From NCBI RefSeq assembly GCF_902706285.1, contig NZ_CACSKD010000009.1, forward strand, positions 62,001 through 126,000: a DNA stretch of 64,000 nucleotides. The letters are read 5' to 3'. Below, one piece after another: positions 54,619-63,898 of the stretch (its first letter is position 1; each line of letters opens with the position of its first letter). The translations under genes were made by a program, and so were the position numbers. The DNA is from Rhizobium sp. 18055. GTDB lineage: Bacteria > Pseudomonadota > Alphaproteobacteria > Rhizobiales > Rhizobiaceae. The notes under the pieces were generated by a model that ran no database searches, was not told the DNA's origin, and was given only the letters and a program-made list of their open reading frames with translations.

Positions 54619-56139
54619 TTATTTGATCACCGGCGGCTGGCTCAGATCCGTGGGCGCCGGTTTGGCTGGCACGCTTGGTGCTCCCGGCAGGCCGTTCATC
54701 GGCGGCAGCGTCAGTCCCGGCATGCCCGGCGCGCCCATCGGCGGCAGGGAAAGCCCGTTGCCGTTGAAGCCGGGGACCTCGATCTTGATGGTGTTCGGAT
54801 CGACCTGCGGCCCCTTGGTCAGCCAGTAGGTGACCGATTGCGGCCAGAAGATCACGATGGCGACGAGGATCAGCTGCATGCCGACCCAGGGCAGGGCGCC
54901 CATGTAGATGTCGGATGTCTTGACGTCGCGGCTGGCGATCGAGCGCAGGTAGAACAGCGCGAAGCCGAAGGGCGGGTGCATGAAGCTGGTCTGCATGTTG
55001 ACGCAGATCAGGACGCCGAACCAGATCAGGTCGATGCCCAATGCCGAGGCCACCGGCGCCAGCATCGGGATGACGATGAAGGCGATTTCGAAGAAATCGA
55101 GGAAGAAGGCCAGCACGAAGATGAAGATGTTGACGAAGATGAGGAAGCCGACCGGGCCGCCGGGGATGCCGGACAGCATGTGCTCGATCCAGCGCGAGCC
55201 GTCCATGCCCTGAAACACCAGGCTGAAGCAGGTGGAACCGATCAGGATCATCACCACCATCGACGTTATGTGCATGGTCGAGCGCATGGCATCCTGCATC
55301 AGTGGCCAGGTGAGGCGGCGGTGCATGGCGGCCAGCGCCATGGCGCCGACGACGCCGAGCGCGCCGGCTTCCGTCGGTGTCGCCAGTCCCATGAAGATGG
55401 TTCCGAGCACCAGGAAGATCAGCACGATCGACGGCACCATGCCGGCAAGCACCTTCAGCAGCAGCGCCCAGGTGAAATCGCCGCGGACTTCCTTGGGCAG
55501 CGGCGGCACCGAGCCTGGCTTCACGATCGACAGGATCAGGATATAGCCCATGAAGATCGCCACCTGCAGGATCGAGGGGCCGATGGCGCCGAGATACATG
55601 TCGCCGACCGACTTGCCGAGCTGATCGGCCAAGACGACGAGGACCAGCGAGGGCGGGATGACCTGGGTGATGGTGCCGGAGGCGGCGATGACGCCGGTGG
55701 CAAGCCTGGGGCTATAGCCGTAGCGCAGCATGATCGGCAGCGAGATGACGCCCATGGTGATGACCGAGGCGGCGACCGTGCCGGTGATGGCGCCGAGCAC
55801 GGCGCCGACCAGGATGACCGCATAGGCAAGGCCGCCGGGAATGCGGCCGAACAGCTTGCCCATGCCTTCGAGCAGGTCTTCCGCCAGGCCGCAACGCTCG
55901 AGGATGGCACCCATGAAGGTGAAGAAGGGGATGGCGAGCAGCAGGTCGTTGGAGACGATGCCGAAGAAGCGCAGCGGCAGCGCCTGCAGGAAGGCCTCGG
56001 TGAAGTGGCCGGTGGTGATGCCGATGATGCCGAAGAACAGGCCGACGGCGGCCAGCGAAAAGGCCACCGGAAAGCCGTAGAGCATGAACAGGACCATGCC
56101 CACGAACATGGCCGGCGGAATGATGCCGAAATCAAACAA
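54619..56139 (-). CDS. TRAP transporter large permease (DctM type) with Pro/Gly-rich tail
   Basis: This 506-residue inner-membrane protein has about 12-13 helices and DctM motifs such as NDLLLAIPFFTFMGAILERCG (about residues 65-85) and GTVAASVITMGVISLPIMLRYGYS (split; about 120-143). It starts with TTG, with GGGAGG eight bases ahead. The usual family length is about 430-440. The last 60 residues are a cytoplasmic or periplasmic tail of repeated Pro, Gly and Met (LPPMGAPGMPG, LPPMNGLPGAP), which is unusual. It is encoded 21 bases after the DctQ stop. Confidence 0.92.
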   Translation of the reverse strand: MFDFGIIPPAMFVGMVLFMLYGFPVAFSLAAVGLFFGIIGITTGHFTEAFLQALPLRFFGIVSNDLLLAIPFFTFMGAILERCGLAEDLLEGMGKLFGRIPGGLAYAVILVGAVLGAITGTVAASVITMGVISLPIMLRYGYSPRLATGVIAASGTITQVIPPSLVLVVLADQLGKSVGDMYLGAIGPSILQVAIFMGYILILSIVKPGSVPPLPKEVRGDFTWALLLKVLAGMVPSIVLIFLVLGTIFMGLATPTEAGALGVVGAMALAAMHRRLTWPLMQDAMRSTMHITSMVVMILIGSTCFSLVFQGMDGSRWIEHMLSGIPGGPVGFLIFVNIFIFVLAFFLDFFEIAFIVIPMLAPVASALGIDLIWFGVLICVNMQTSFMHPPFGFALFYLRSIASRDVKTSDIYMGALPWVGMQLILVAIVIFWPQSVTYWLTKGPQVDPNTIKIEVPGFNGNGLSLPPMGAPGMPGLTLPPMNGLPGAPSVPAKPAPTDLSQPPVIK

Positions 56140-56160
56140 TAGCTGTCCTCCCGGGCCTGC

Positions 56161-56700
56161 TTACTGCAGCGGCTTTTCGTATTTGGTTTCGATGTCGAGA
56201 TGGCCGGACAGCGCTGCGATGCGCTTGATCAGCTCGGAGATCCCCTGCAGCGTCAGCAGCGCGAAGCCGGCGAGCAGGATCAGCTTCACCGGCCAGCGGA
56301 TCAGCCCGCCGGCATTGGAGGAGACTTCCCCCTGCTGGAAGGAGAGCCAGAAGAACGGCCAGCAAAGCCAGGTGAGGAAGATGCAGGCCGGGATCAGAAA
56401 GACGATCAAACCGATGGTGTCGATCCAGAGCCGTGCCCTATCGGAGACCGCCCCATAGATCAGGTCGACGCGGACATGCTCATTCATCCGCAGCGTGTGG
56501 GCAGCACCCAGCACCACGACAAAGGCGAAGAGATACCACTGGATCTCGAGCCAGCCGTTGGAACTGTAATTGAACGAGTAGCGGATCAGGGCGTTGGCGG
56601 CGCTGATCAGGCAACAGAACAGCACCATATATTCGGCAAGCTTGCCCATGAACTGGCTGATGGCGTCGATCAGCCGGCTGACGGTCAGAAAAACCGGCAT
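56161..56700 (-). CDS. TRAP transporter small permease (DctQ type)
   Basis: This 179-residue protein has four hydrophobic helices (about residues 22-40, 55-72, 96-116, 140-160) and the DctQ motif LRMNEHVRVDLIYG (about 71-84). GGGGGAG precedes ATG 56700; a longer frame from 56853 has no family sequence. It is first in the unit and forms the membrane complex with the DctM protein and the Tat-exported binding protein at 53176. Confidence 0.9.
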   Translation of the reverse strand: MPVFLTVSRLIDAISQFMGKLAEYMVLFCCLISAANALIRYSFNYSSNGWLEIQWYLFAFVVVLGAAHTLRMNEHVRVDLIYGAVSDRARLWIDTIGLIVFLIPACIFLTWLCWPFFWLSFQQGEVSSNAGGLIRWPVKLILLAGFALLTLQGISELIKRIAALSGHLDIETKYEKPLQ

Positions 56701-57067
56701 GCTTCTCCCCCTGTTTTCACGGGTTTTACGCCGTATCTCCCGCTTCGATTGGTAGAGCAGGGGTTTTGAAATTGGAAGGGGAAAGCCCCGATGTTGGAGT
56801 ATAGTCTTATATCGAGCCATGCCAGGATGCGTGGCCGCGAGAGCATCCGCCACTCGCCGCGGCGCCGGCGGCGTTTACCGCTGCGGAAGACGACAACCTG
56901 GGGATGGGACGCATTCTCGCAAAACATCCCCGACAAGCTGCAAAAACGGCCGTTCAATTGTAGTGTTCGCGTCATAATTGTAGAAAAATCTACCAAATCT
57001 GTTGTTTACAGGAAATCAATTTTTAAAGGGTTGGCGATAAAGTGCTTGCGTACAGGGAAAATATTGG
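56701..57067. promoter_or_regulatory. Divergent promoter region, DctQ and GGDEF/EAL genes
   Basis: No gene lies in this 367-base gap. The 56940-57060 part is AT-rich. ATTGTAG occurs twice, 20 bases apart (56957, 56977), and GTAGA-aaaa-TCTAC (56980-56993) is a small palindrome. These could be regulator sites for the c-di-GMP gene at 57068. I find no clear -35/-10 pair. Confidence 0.4.
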
Positions 57068-59374
57068 ATGAAGCCAGATAGCCCGAGCAGGGTCCCTACG
57101 GATGTATATTTGTCGTTTGTGAGTTCCCTCTCGGGGAACCGCACGACGCTGTTTGCTGGCGTCATCGTGCACATTGCGACATGCCTGGCGATTGTCTTCA
57201 AGACAGGGTCGTCGGTGTACATCCTGCTGGCTGCCGCCTTCCTGCTCGTCTTCTGTGCCCGCATGGTTACCTTCCGCCTGTTCGATCGGGTCGACAAGGA
57301 CACGCTTTCGCGCGCCGGCATCGAGCGCTGGGAGCGGATACTGGTTGCCGGTGCTGCCTGCACGACGACCTTGCTCGGCATCTGCAGCGGCTATGCGATC
57401 TTCACCCTGCACGATTCATTTTCGGAACTGGCCTGCATTTCCGTGACCATGGCGACCATGGTTTCGGTGGTCGGACGCAACTACGGTTCGCGTATGGCTG
57501 TGGATCTACAGACATTCTCCTGCTGCCTGCCGATGATCATCTGCAGCCTGATGGCGATGGATTTCTATCGCGGCATCCTGTCGATCTTCCTCATTCCGTT
57601 CTGGCTGACGACACGGGCGATGGCCAACGGCGTGCGCGAGTTCCTCTACGAAAACGTCATTGCGCGGCGCGAGATCACCCAGATCGCCGACCGGTTCGAC
57701 ACCGCGCTCAACAACATGCCGCACGGCCTGGTCATGGTCGATGCCGAAAGCCGCATCCAGGTGGTCAACCGCAAGGCATGCGAGCTTCTGAAGATCGGGG
57801 CGCCGGAGCGTCTCAAGGACCGCGATCTTGGCGCGGTGCTGCGCTATGGCGCGCGCTACAATTTCATGGATGCGTCGCAGCCGGAGCTGATCCTTCGCCA
57901 GTTGACGCATGTCGCGGAAGGCAAGCTGTCGCGCACCCTCATTCATTTTCCCGAGGATCTGTCGCTCGAATTCTCGGCCAGCCGCCGCGCCGATGGCGGC
58001 GCCGTCTTGATCTTCGAGGACGTTTCGAGCCGTGTGAAGGCCGAACAGAAGATCCTGCACATGGTCCGCTTCGACGCGCTGACCGGGCTGCCGAACCGCG
58101 AATATTTCAGCCATCTCGTTCAGGACTATCTGAACAAGCACCCGCGCAAGCGCGGCCCCGTCGGCTTCATGGTTCTCGATATCGACGAGTTCAAGCATGT
58201 CAACGACATGCGCGGCCATATCACCGGCGACCGTCTTCTCTGCGCCATTGCCAACCGCATCGAGGAGCGCTCGCGCAAGGCGATCGTCGGGCGGTTGATG
58301 GGCGACCAGTTCATCCTGTTCTTCCCGCATGCCAAGGACAATGAAGCGCTGGATACGGAGATCCGTCGCGTTCATGCCGAGATTCAGGGCAATTACGAAG
58401 CGGACGACGTGACCTTCCTGGTCTCGCTGAGCGCCGGCTTTGCCATCCTCGAGAGCGATGCCTTTGCCATGGACGAATGGAGCATCAAGGCCGATCTGGC
58501 GCTGTTCGAAAGCAAGTCGAAGGAGCGTGGCGACATCTCCGGCTTCGAGCGCGAGATGGATGGCCGCTACATCGAAAAGCAGAAACTCAAGGCGGACCTG
58601 CGCGAAGCGGTCGCCGCACAGGGCCTCAACATTGCCTACCAGCCGATGTTCAAGGCCGATGGATCGCGGATCGAATGCGCCGAGGCGCTGGCGCGCTGGG
58701 TGCATCCCGAAAAGGGCTCGATCCCGCCCGATGTGTTCATCCGGCTTGCCGAAGACATGGGCATCATTTCCGACATCACGCGCTTCATCCTGATGAAGGC
58801 CTGCGTCGATTGCATGACATGGCCGGATCACATCGCGGTCTCGGTCAACCTTTCGGCCCGCGACCTCAGGGACGCCGACATTCTTGCCGTGGTTGCCGAA
58901 GCGCTGAAGAATTCCGGACTGAAGCCGGAGCGGCTGCATCTGGAGATCACCGAGAGCTGCCTGATCGACGAGCCGGCCGCGGTGCGCGCCATCCTGGCGG
59001 AACTGCGCAGTGGCGGCATCACCATTGCCATCGACGATTTCGGCACCGGCTTCTCCAGCCTCAGCTATCTCGACACGCTGCCGCTTGATATCATCAAGAT
59101 CGATCGTTCATTCCTGCGAAACATCGTCGAGGACGGCCGCCGGCTGAAGCTGCTGCGCGGCACGGTCAACCTCGCACGCGAGCTTGGCCTGAAGATCGTG
59201 ACCGAAGGTGTGGAGACGACCGAACAGCTGGCGCTCCTCAACAAGTACCGTGCGACCGACCTGGTCCAGGGCTACGTGTTCTCGCCGCCGGTGCCCTCGC
59301 AGAACATCGTGCTTCTGCAGGAGGCCATCGGCCGCCGCACCCCCGTTCATCGCCGTCGCAACCACGTCGCCTGA
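57068..59374 (+). CDS. Membrane GGDEF-EAL protein with degenerate GGDEF site
   Basis: This 768-residue protein has about five to six hydrophobic helices (residues 25-190), a PAS-like domain (about 215-330), a GGDEF domain and an EAL domain. The cyclase motif reads MGDQF (411-415) in place of GGDEF, so it probably cannot make c-di-GMP. EAL is intact (539-541), with DDFGTG at 656-661 and NLSARDL. It is therefore probably a phosphodiesterase regulated by its PAS and degenerate GGDEF domains. A terminator follows and then the FeeM-like gene. Confidence 0.92.
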   Translation: MKPDSPSRVPTDVYLSFVSSLSGNRTTLFAGVIVHIATCLAIVFKTGSSVYILLAAAFLLVFCARMVTFRLFDRVDKDTLSRAGIERWERILVAGAACTTTLLGICSGYAIFTLHDSFSELACISVTMATMVSVVGRNYGSRMAVDLQTFSCCLPMIICSLMAMDFYRGILSIFLIPFWLTTRAMANGVREFLYENVIARREITQIADRFDTALNNMPHGLVMVDAESRIQVVNRKACELLKIGAPERLKDRDLGAVLRYGARYNFMDASQPELILRQLTHVAEGKLSRTLIHFPEDLSLEFSASRRADGGAVLIFEDVSSRVKAEQKILHMVRFDALTGLPNREYFSHLVQDYLNKHPRKRGPVGFMVLDIDEFKHVNDMRGHITGDRLLCAIANRIEERSRKAIVGRLMGDQFILFFPHAKDNEALDTEIRRVHAEIQGNYEADDVTFLVSLSAGFAILESDAFAMDEWSIKADLALFESKSKERGDISGFEREMDGRYIEKQKLKADLREAVAAQGLNIAYQPMFKADGSRIECAEALARWVHPEKGSIPPDVFIRLAEDMGIISDITRFILMKACVDCMTWPDHIAVSVNLSARDLRDADILAVVAEALKNSGLKPERLHLEITESCLIDEPAAVRAILAELRSGGITIAIDDFGTGFSSLSYLDTLPLDIIKIDRSFLRNIVEDGRRLKLLRGTVNLARELGLKIVTEGVETTEQLALLNKYRATDLVQGYVFSPPVPSQNIVLLQEAIGRRTPVHRRRNHVA

Positions 59375-59378
59375 ATAA

Positions 59379-59403
59379 CCCCTGAAACCACAGGGGCATT
59401 TTC
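59379..59403 (+). terminator. Rho-independent terminator after the GGDEF-EAL gene
   Basis: CCCCTG and CAGGGG form a perfect 6-bp stem with a 6-base loop followed by CATTTT. It starts 5 bases after the stop. Confidence 0.8.
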
Positions 59404-59444
59404 GTGACGATTGTGGGCCGTTAACCTTAACAACTTAAATACGA

Positions 59445-59459
59445 TTAAAATTATCTTAA
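59445..59459. promoter_or_regulatory. CtrA-type box 1 before the FeeM-like gene
   Basis: TTAA-N7-TTAA (TTAAAATTATCTTAA) matches the half-site spacing of the alphaproteobacterial cell-cycle regulator CtrA. It is 62 bases before the start of the FeeM-like gene. The sequence around it is AT-rich, so chance occurrence is possible. Confidence 0.45.
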
Positions 59460-59489
59460 TTCCTTGCCTTCTGCTTCGTTATCGGATGA

Positions 59490-59505
59490 TTAATGGTCCG
59501 TTAAC
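59490..59505. promoter_or_regulatory. CtrA-type box 2 before the FeeM-like gene
   Basis: TTAATGGTCCGTTAAC is an exact match to the full CtrA consensus TTAA-N7-TTAAC. It is 16 bases before the start codon, close enough to block or drive transcription. Box 1 is 30 bases further upstream. Confidence 0.55.
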
Positions 59506-59521
59506 GAACGGGTGGGTCACA

Positions 59522-60274
59522 ATGTCAGAGTCGCATTCCAGTGTCAGTGAGTTTAGCCGTAAGATATTAGAAGTTTTAGATAATGTTGAATATCGCCGCG
59601 TCGAAAGCAGCGAAGATCTCGATCAGGTAGAACGCCTGCGCTACAAGGCCTACAAGGCTCACGACGTGCTGGCTCTGGCCCCCAAGGGCCTCCTTGACGA
59701 TAGCGATTTCGATAGCCACGCCTATGTCTTCGGGCTCTACTATTATGGCGAAATGGTCAGCACCATCCGGGTTCATTATGTGACACCCGAGCATCGGCTG
59801 AGCCAATCGGGCGGCGCTTTTCCCGAAGCGATGGATTCGCTTCTGGATGCAGGGCTGACGCTGATCGATCCGGCACGGTTTGCCGCCGACCCCGAGATGA
59901 CCGCCGATCTCTCATGGATCCCTTACCTGACGCTGCGGCCGACCATCGTCGCTGCTGCCTATTTCCGGGCAAGCCGGGTCCTGCAGTTCTGCCGTCCGCC
60001 GCATGCCGCTTTCTACAAGCGGGTGTTCTACGCCGATACCATCGTGCCAGGCCAGCTGGCGAAGAACTACGGGATCGACATGACGCTGATGGCGACCAAC
60101 GTGATCGAAGTCGGGCGCAAGCTCCTGACCCGCTATCCGTTCTTCATCTCCAGCGCCAGCGAACAGCGGATGATGTTCTCGCGCAATCCGAACGATACGC
60201 TGCCGCCGCTGACCATCATCCCGACGGCGCGCTTCGTGCCGCAGGGCCAGCTCGGCACCGATCTGCCGCTCTGA
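59522..60274 (+). CDS. FeeM-like N-acyl amino acid synthase / GNAT-fold protein
   Basis: This 250-residue protein has the pattern of the FeeM N-acyl amino acid synthases, relatives of acyl-homoserine-lactone synthases: an N-terminal YRRVESSEDLDQVERLRYKAYKA (in two parts), then a GNAT-like fold with VFGLYYYGEMVSTIRVHYV (about residues 69-87) and SWIPYLTLRPTIVAAAYFRA. In these enzymes an acyl group from acyl-ACP is joined to an amino acid. Frame and codon use are good; the start at 59522 is preceded by a weak GGGTGGG and a longer frame from 59411 lacks one. Product and substrate are unknown here. Confidence 0.72.
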   Translation: MSESHSSVSEFSRKILEVLDNVEYRRVESSEDLDQVERLRYKAYKAHDVLALAPKGLLDDSDFDSHAYVFGLYYYGEMVSTIRVHYVTPEHRLSQSGGAFPEAMDSLLDAGLTLIDPARFAADPEMTADLSWIPYLTLRPTIVAAAYFRASRVLQFCRPPHAAFYKRVFYADTIVPGQLAKNYGIDMTLMATNVIEVGRKLLTRYPFFISSASEQRMMFSRNPNDTLPPLTIIPTARFVPQGQLGTDLPL

Positions 60275-60320
60275 TCGGGCGCATGCCAGTGCATGACCCT
60301 CAAAGGCTTCAACCTCAAAG

Positions 60321-60354
60321 GCATGAGACTGCCGCTGCCTGCGGCATTCTCATG
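60321..60354 (+). terminator. Long hairpin after the FeeM-like gene
   Basis: GCATGAGA-ct-GCCGC and GCGGC-at-TCTCATGC form a 13-bp stem with a small internal loop and a 5-base end loop. No T-run follows. CTCAAAGGC is repeated just before it (60300, 60315). Confidence 0.5.
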
Positions 60355-60477
60355 CATTGCGCTTTGCGGGGCTTTGTGTAATTCCTCTTGCGGGACGTTT
60401 CGTCGTGGGAGCGAGGAAACGCAGGACGTCAGCGGTCGCATCATCATGCCGGCCGGGATTTGAGGGAGACGATATTC

Positions 60478-60702
60478 ATGGCCGAGCACAATACCGGACC
60501 TGCCGAAGTCGGCGCGCCGATGGACTATGATGCACATGAGAGCACCTACAACGCGTTCCTGGCGGCCGCGAAGTTCGGTTCGCTGTTCATCGTTGCCCTG
60601 TTGCTCGGCATGACCGCCGGCTTTTTTGCCGGTGCCGGCCTGCTTGGCGGCATCGTCGTCATGCTGATCGTCTTCATCGCCGGTATGGTCCTGCTGCGCT
60701 AG
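60478..60702 (+). CDS. aa3-type cytochrome c oxidase subunit IV
   Basis: This 74-residue protein has a polar N terminus with HESTYNAFLAAAKFGS (about residues 20-35) and two hydrophobic helices (about 35-53 and 56-73), the bacterial COX aa3 subunit IV pattern. GGGAG precedes the ATG. No other oxidase genes are nearby, which is usual in rhizobia. It precedes the transhydrogenase genes by 100 bases. Confidence 0.85.
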   Translation: MAEHNTGPAEVGAPMDYDAHESTYNAFLAAAKFGSLFIVALLLGMTAGFFAGAGLLGGIVVMLIVFIAGMVLLR

Positions 60703-60802
60703 AGCGCGGGCGAAGGCGACTTTCCAAAAAAGACTTGTGACTGCATGCTTGAGCTGAGCAGGGAGACCTGCTGCGGCCTTGCTGACCCGGAGGAGGGGGC
60801 GG

Positions 60803-61951
60803 TTGGGCAATATCGTTTTCGTGGCCAAGGAGATCACGGCGGATGAGACGCGCGTTGCGGCGTCTCCTGAAACCGTCAAGAAGATGAAGGCGCTCGGCCT
60901 CGACGTGATCGTCGAGGCGGGGGCCGGCAAGTTTTCGCGCATACCCGACAGCGAGTACGAGGCCGTTGGCGCCCGGATCGGTTCGCTCGGGGCGGCTGCC
61001 GGCGCCGACGTGGTGCTGAAGGTGCGGCGGCCGGGCGAGGCCGAGATTGTGGCTTACAGAAGCGGCGCCATCGTCATCGCCATCATGGACCCCTACGGCC
61101 ACGACGAGGCCATCTCGGGCTTGGCGAAGGCCGGGCTTTCGACCTTCGCCATGGAGCTGATGCCGCGCATCACCCGGGCGCAGTCGATGGACGTGCTCTC
61201 CTCGCAGGCCAATCTCGCCGGCTATCAGGCGGTTATCGAGGCGGCGGCGGTCTATGATCGCGCCCTGCCGATGATGATGACGGCGGCCGGCACGGTGCCT
61301 GCTGCCAAGGTGTTCGTGATGGGTGCCGGCGTTGCCGGACTGCAGGCGATCGCGACCGCGCGGCGGCTCGGCGCTGCCGTCTCGGCAACCGATGTTCGCC
61401 CGGCGGCCAAGGAGCAGGTGGCCTCGCTGGGCGCCAAGTTCATTGCCGTCGAGGACGAGGAGTTCAAGGCGGCGGAGACGGCGGGCGGCTATGCCAGGGA
61501 GATGTCTGCGGCCTATCAGGCCAAGCAGGCGGCGTTGGTTGCCGAGCATATCGCCAAGCAGGATATCGTCATCACCACGGCGCTGATCCCCGGCCGTCCG
61601 GCGCCAAGGCTGGTGTCGCGGGCGATGCTTGCAACAATGAAGCCGGGAGCGGTGGCCGTCGATCTGGCGGTCGAGCGCGGTGGCAATATCGAAGGCGTCA
61701 AGCCGGGCAAGATCGCCGATGTCGATGGCGTCCGCGTCATCGGCTTTGCCAACATGGCGGGGCGGATCGCGGCCAGTGCCTCGGCGCTCTATGCCAAGAA
61801 CCTCGTCACCTTCCTCGAGACGATGATCGACAAGGAGACCAGGGCGATTGTCCTCAATCTCGACGACGAGCTGATCAAGGCGACGATGCTGACCCATGCC
61901 GGTGCCGTGGTGCATCCGGCATTCGGCGGTCAGACGAAAGGGGAAAAGTGA
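60803..61951 (+). CDS. pntAA: NAD(P) transhydrogenase subunit alpha part 1, NAD-binding
   Basis: This 382-residue cytoplasmic subunit (dI) binds NAD(H) in the proton-translocating transhydrogenase. The N-terminal [21 protein letters not shown] (in two parts) and [20 protein letters not shown] (about residues 130-149) are typical, as is the Rossmann motif [19 protein letters not shown] (about 171-189). The start is TTG with AGGAGG six bases upstream; an in-frame TTG at 60779 is before that site. Its stop overlaps the next start (TGATG), showing coupling. Confidence 0.92.
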   Translation: MGNIVFVAKEITADETRVAASPETVKKMKALGLDVIVEAGAGKFSRIPDSEYEAVGARIGSLGAAAGADVVLKVRRPGEAEIVAYRSGAIVIAIMDPYGHDEAISGLAKAGLSTFAMELMPRITRAQSMDVLSSQANLAGYQAVIEAAAVYDRALPMMMTAAGTVPAAKVFVMGAGVAGLQAIATARRLGAAVSATDVRPAAKEQVASLGAKFIAVEDEEFKAAETAGGYAREMSAAYQAKQAALVAEHIAKQDIVITTALIPGRPAPRLVSRAMLATMKPGAVAVDLAVERGGNIEGVKPGKIADVDGVRVIGFANMAGRIAASASALYAKNLVTFLETMIDKETRAIVLNLDDELIKATMLTHAGAVVHPAFGGQTKGEK

Positions 61952-62349
61952 TGGCCACGGAACAGATGGACCGGGCGCTGGAGCAGCTGAACCACGCCGT
62001 CGGCGCGGTGGCCACGGCCGCCGCCAATGCGCCAGAGGTGGCCAGTGCCGCCACCGGCGGGGTGATCGATCCTTTCGTCTTCCAGTTCGCGATCTTCGTG
62101 CTGGCGATCTTCGTCGGCTATTACGTCGTCTGGTCGGTGACGCCGGCGCTGCATACGCCGCTGATGGCCGTCACCAATGCGATTTCCTCGGTGATCGTCG
62201 TCGGTGCGCTGCTTGCCGTCGGCATTTCGACCAGCGGGCTGGCGACCGGCTTCGGCTTCGTGGCGCTGGTGCTTGTCTCGGTGAACATCTTCGGCGGCTT
62301 CCTTGTCACCCAGCGAATGCTGGCGATGTACAAGAAGAAGGACAAGTGA
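61951..62349 (+). CDS. pntAB: NAD(P) transhydrogenase subunit alpha part 2, membrane
   Basis: This 132-residue protein supplies the membrane helices of the alpha subunit (about residues 48-66, 75-95 and 100-118), with [22 protein letters not shown] at its start. In E. coli this part is fused to the NAD-binding domain; in alphaproteobacteria it is a separate gene, as here. The ATG overlaps the pntAA stop by one base and has GGGGAAA upstream. A polar Ala-rich N terminus of about 40 residues precedes the first helix. Confidence 0.9.
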   Translation: MATEQMDRALEQLNHAVGAVATAAANAPEVASAATGGVIDPFVFQFAIFVLAIFVGYYVVWSVTPALHTPLMAVTNAISSVIVVGALLAVGISTSGLATGFGFVALVLVSVNIFGGFLVTQRMLAMYKKKDK

Positions 62350-62356
62350 GGCCCTG

Positions 62357-63751
62357 ATGCAGAGTATCGCAGCCTTCCTCTATCTCGTCTCCGGCGTCCT
62401 TTTCATCCTCGCATTGCGCGGCCTGTCGCATCCGGCCACCAGCCGCAAGGGCAATCTCTACGGCATGGTCGGCATGGGGATCGCCATCCTGACGACGCTG
62501 ACGCTGGCAACGCCCTCCTTCGGCGGGCTGGCGCTGATCGTGCTCGGCCTGGCGATCGGCGGCGGGGCGGGTGCCTATATCGCCCGCGTCATCCCGATGA
62601 CGTCGATGCCGCAGCTGGTTGCCGGCTTTCACTCGCTGGTCGGCCTTGCCGCGGTGCTGGTGGCAGCGTCTGCGCTCTATACGCCGGCCTCCTTCGGCAT
62701 CGGCGAGATCGGCCTGATCCACACCGAGGCGCGCGTCGAAATGGCGCTCGGTGCTGCGATCGGCGCGCTGACCTTCACCGGCTCGATCATCGCGTTTCTC
62801 AAGCTCGACGGGCGGATGTCCGGCAAGCCGATCATGCTGCCGTTCCGGCATGTGATCAATGCGGCGCTGCTGGCGCTCATCGTGTTCTTCATCATCGGGC
62901 TCGGCGCCTCGGAAAGCCATTTCGACTTCTGGGCGATCGTCGCCCTGTCGCTGGCGCTCGGCGTGCTGCTGATCGTGCCGATCGGCGGGGCGGACATGCC
63001 GGTCGTCGTGTCGATGCTCAACTCCTATTCGGGGTGGGCCGCGGCCGGTATCGGCTTTACGCTCGGCAATCTGGCGCTGATCATCACCGGCGCGCTGGTC
63101 GGCTCTTCGGGGGCGATCCTCTCCTACATCATGTGCAAGGGGATGAACCGGTCGTTCGTCTCGGTGATCCTCGGCGGCTTCGGCGGCGAGGCGTCATCGG
63201 GTGCCACCGACAATTCCGACAGAAGCGTGAAGCTCGGCTCGGCCGAGGACGCGGCCTATCTGATGGCCAATGCCTCCAAGGTGATCATCGTGCCGGGCTA
63301 CGGCATGGCGGTGGCGCAGGCGCAGCATGCGCTGCGCGAACTGGCCGACAATCTGAAGAAGAACGGCGTCGAGGTCAAATACGCCATCCATCCGGTGGCA
63401 GGCCGCATGCCCGGCCATATGAACGTGCTGCTCGCCGAAGCCAATGTCTCCTATGACGAGGTGTTCGAACTCGAGGATATCAATTCCGAATTCGCACAGG
63501 CCGATGTCGCCTATGTCATCGGCGCCAACGACGTCACCAATCCGGCGGCGCGCGACGACAAGACCTCGCCGATCTACGGCATGCCGATCCTCGACGTCGA
63601 CAAGGCCAAGACCTGCATCTTCGTCAAGCGCTCGCTCGGCTCCGGCTATGCCGGGATCGACAATACGCTGTTCTACAAGGACGGGACGATGATGCTGCTT
63701 GGCGATGCCAAGAAGGTGACGGAAGAGATCAACAAGGCGATCAATCACTGA
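62357..63751 (+). CDS. pntB: NAD(P) transhydrogenase subunit beta
   Basis: PntB carries the remaining membrane domain (dII, about nine helices, residues 1-265) and the cytoplasmic NADP(H)-binding domain dIII. The dIII motifs are VIIVPGYGMAVAQAQHAL (about residues 310-327) and GRMPGHMNVLLAEANV. The 464-residue length is standard. ATG 62357 has GAGG upstream and lies 7 bases after pntAB. The enzyme uses the proton gradient to make NADPH from NADH. Confidence 0.95.
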   Translation: MQSIAAFLYLVSGVLFILALRGLSHPATSRKGNLYGMVGMGIAILTTLTLATPSFGGLALIVLGLAIGGGAGAYIARVIPMTSMPQLVAGFHSLVGLAAVLVAASALYTPASFGIGEIGLIHTEARVEMALGAAIGALTFTGSIIAFLKLDGRMSGKPIMLPFRHVINAALLALIVFFIIGLGASESHFDFWAIVALSLALGVLLIVPIGGADMPVVVSMLNSYSGWAAAGIGFTLGNLALIITGALVGSSGAILSYIMCKGMNRSFVSVILGGFGGEASSGATDNSDRSVKLGSAEDAAYLMANASKVIIVPGYGMAVAQAQHALRELADNLKKNGVEVKYAIHPVAGRMPGHMNVLLAEANVSYDEVFELEDINSEFAQADVAYVIGANDVTNPAARDDKTSPIYGMPILDVDKAKTCIFVKRSLGSGYAGIDNTLFYKDGTMMLLGDAKKVTEEINKAINH

Positions 63752-63898
63752 GATGTCGCGACGCGGGTGTAGGGGATTTTCCCAGGCGCGCGCGTATATC
63801 CGCTTGATATCAATCTTATCCTGAGGCAATCATTCAGAATAATTCGCCGTGTACGTGCATTCCCATAGATAAACCCTGTTGTTGAATGGATGTTGCAC

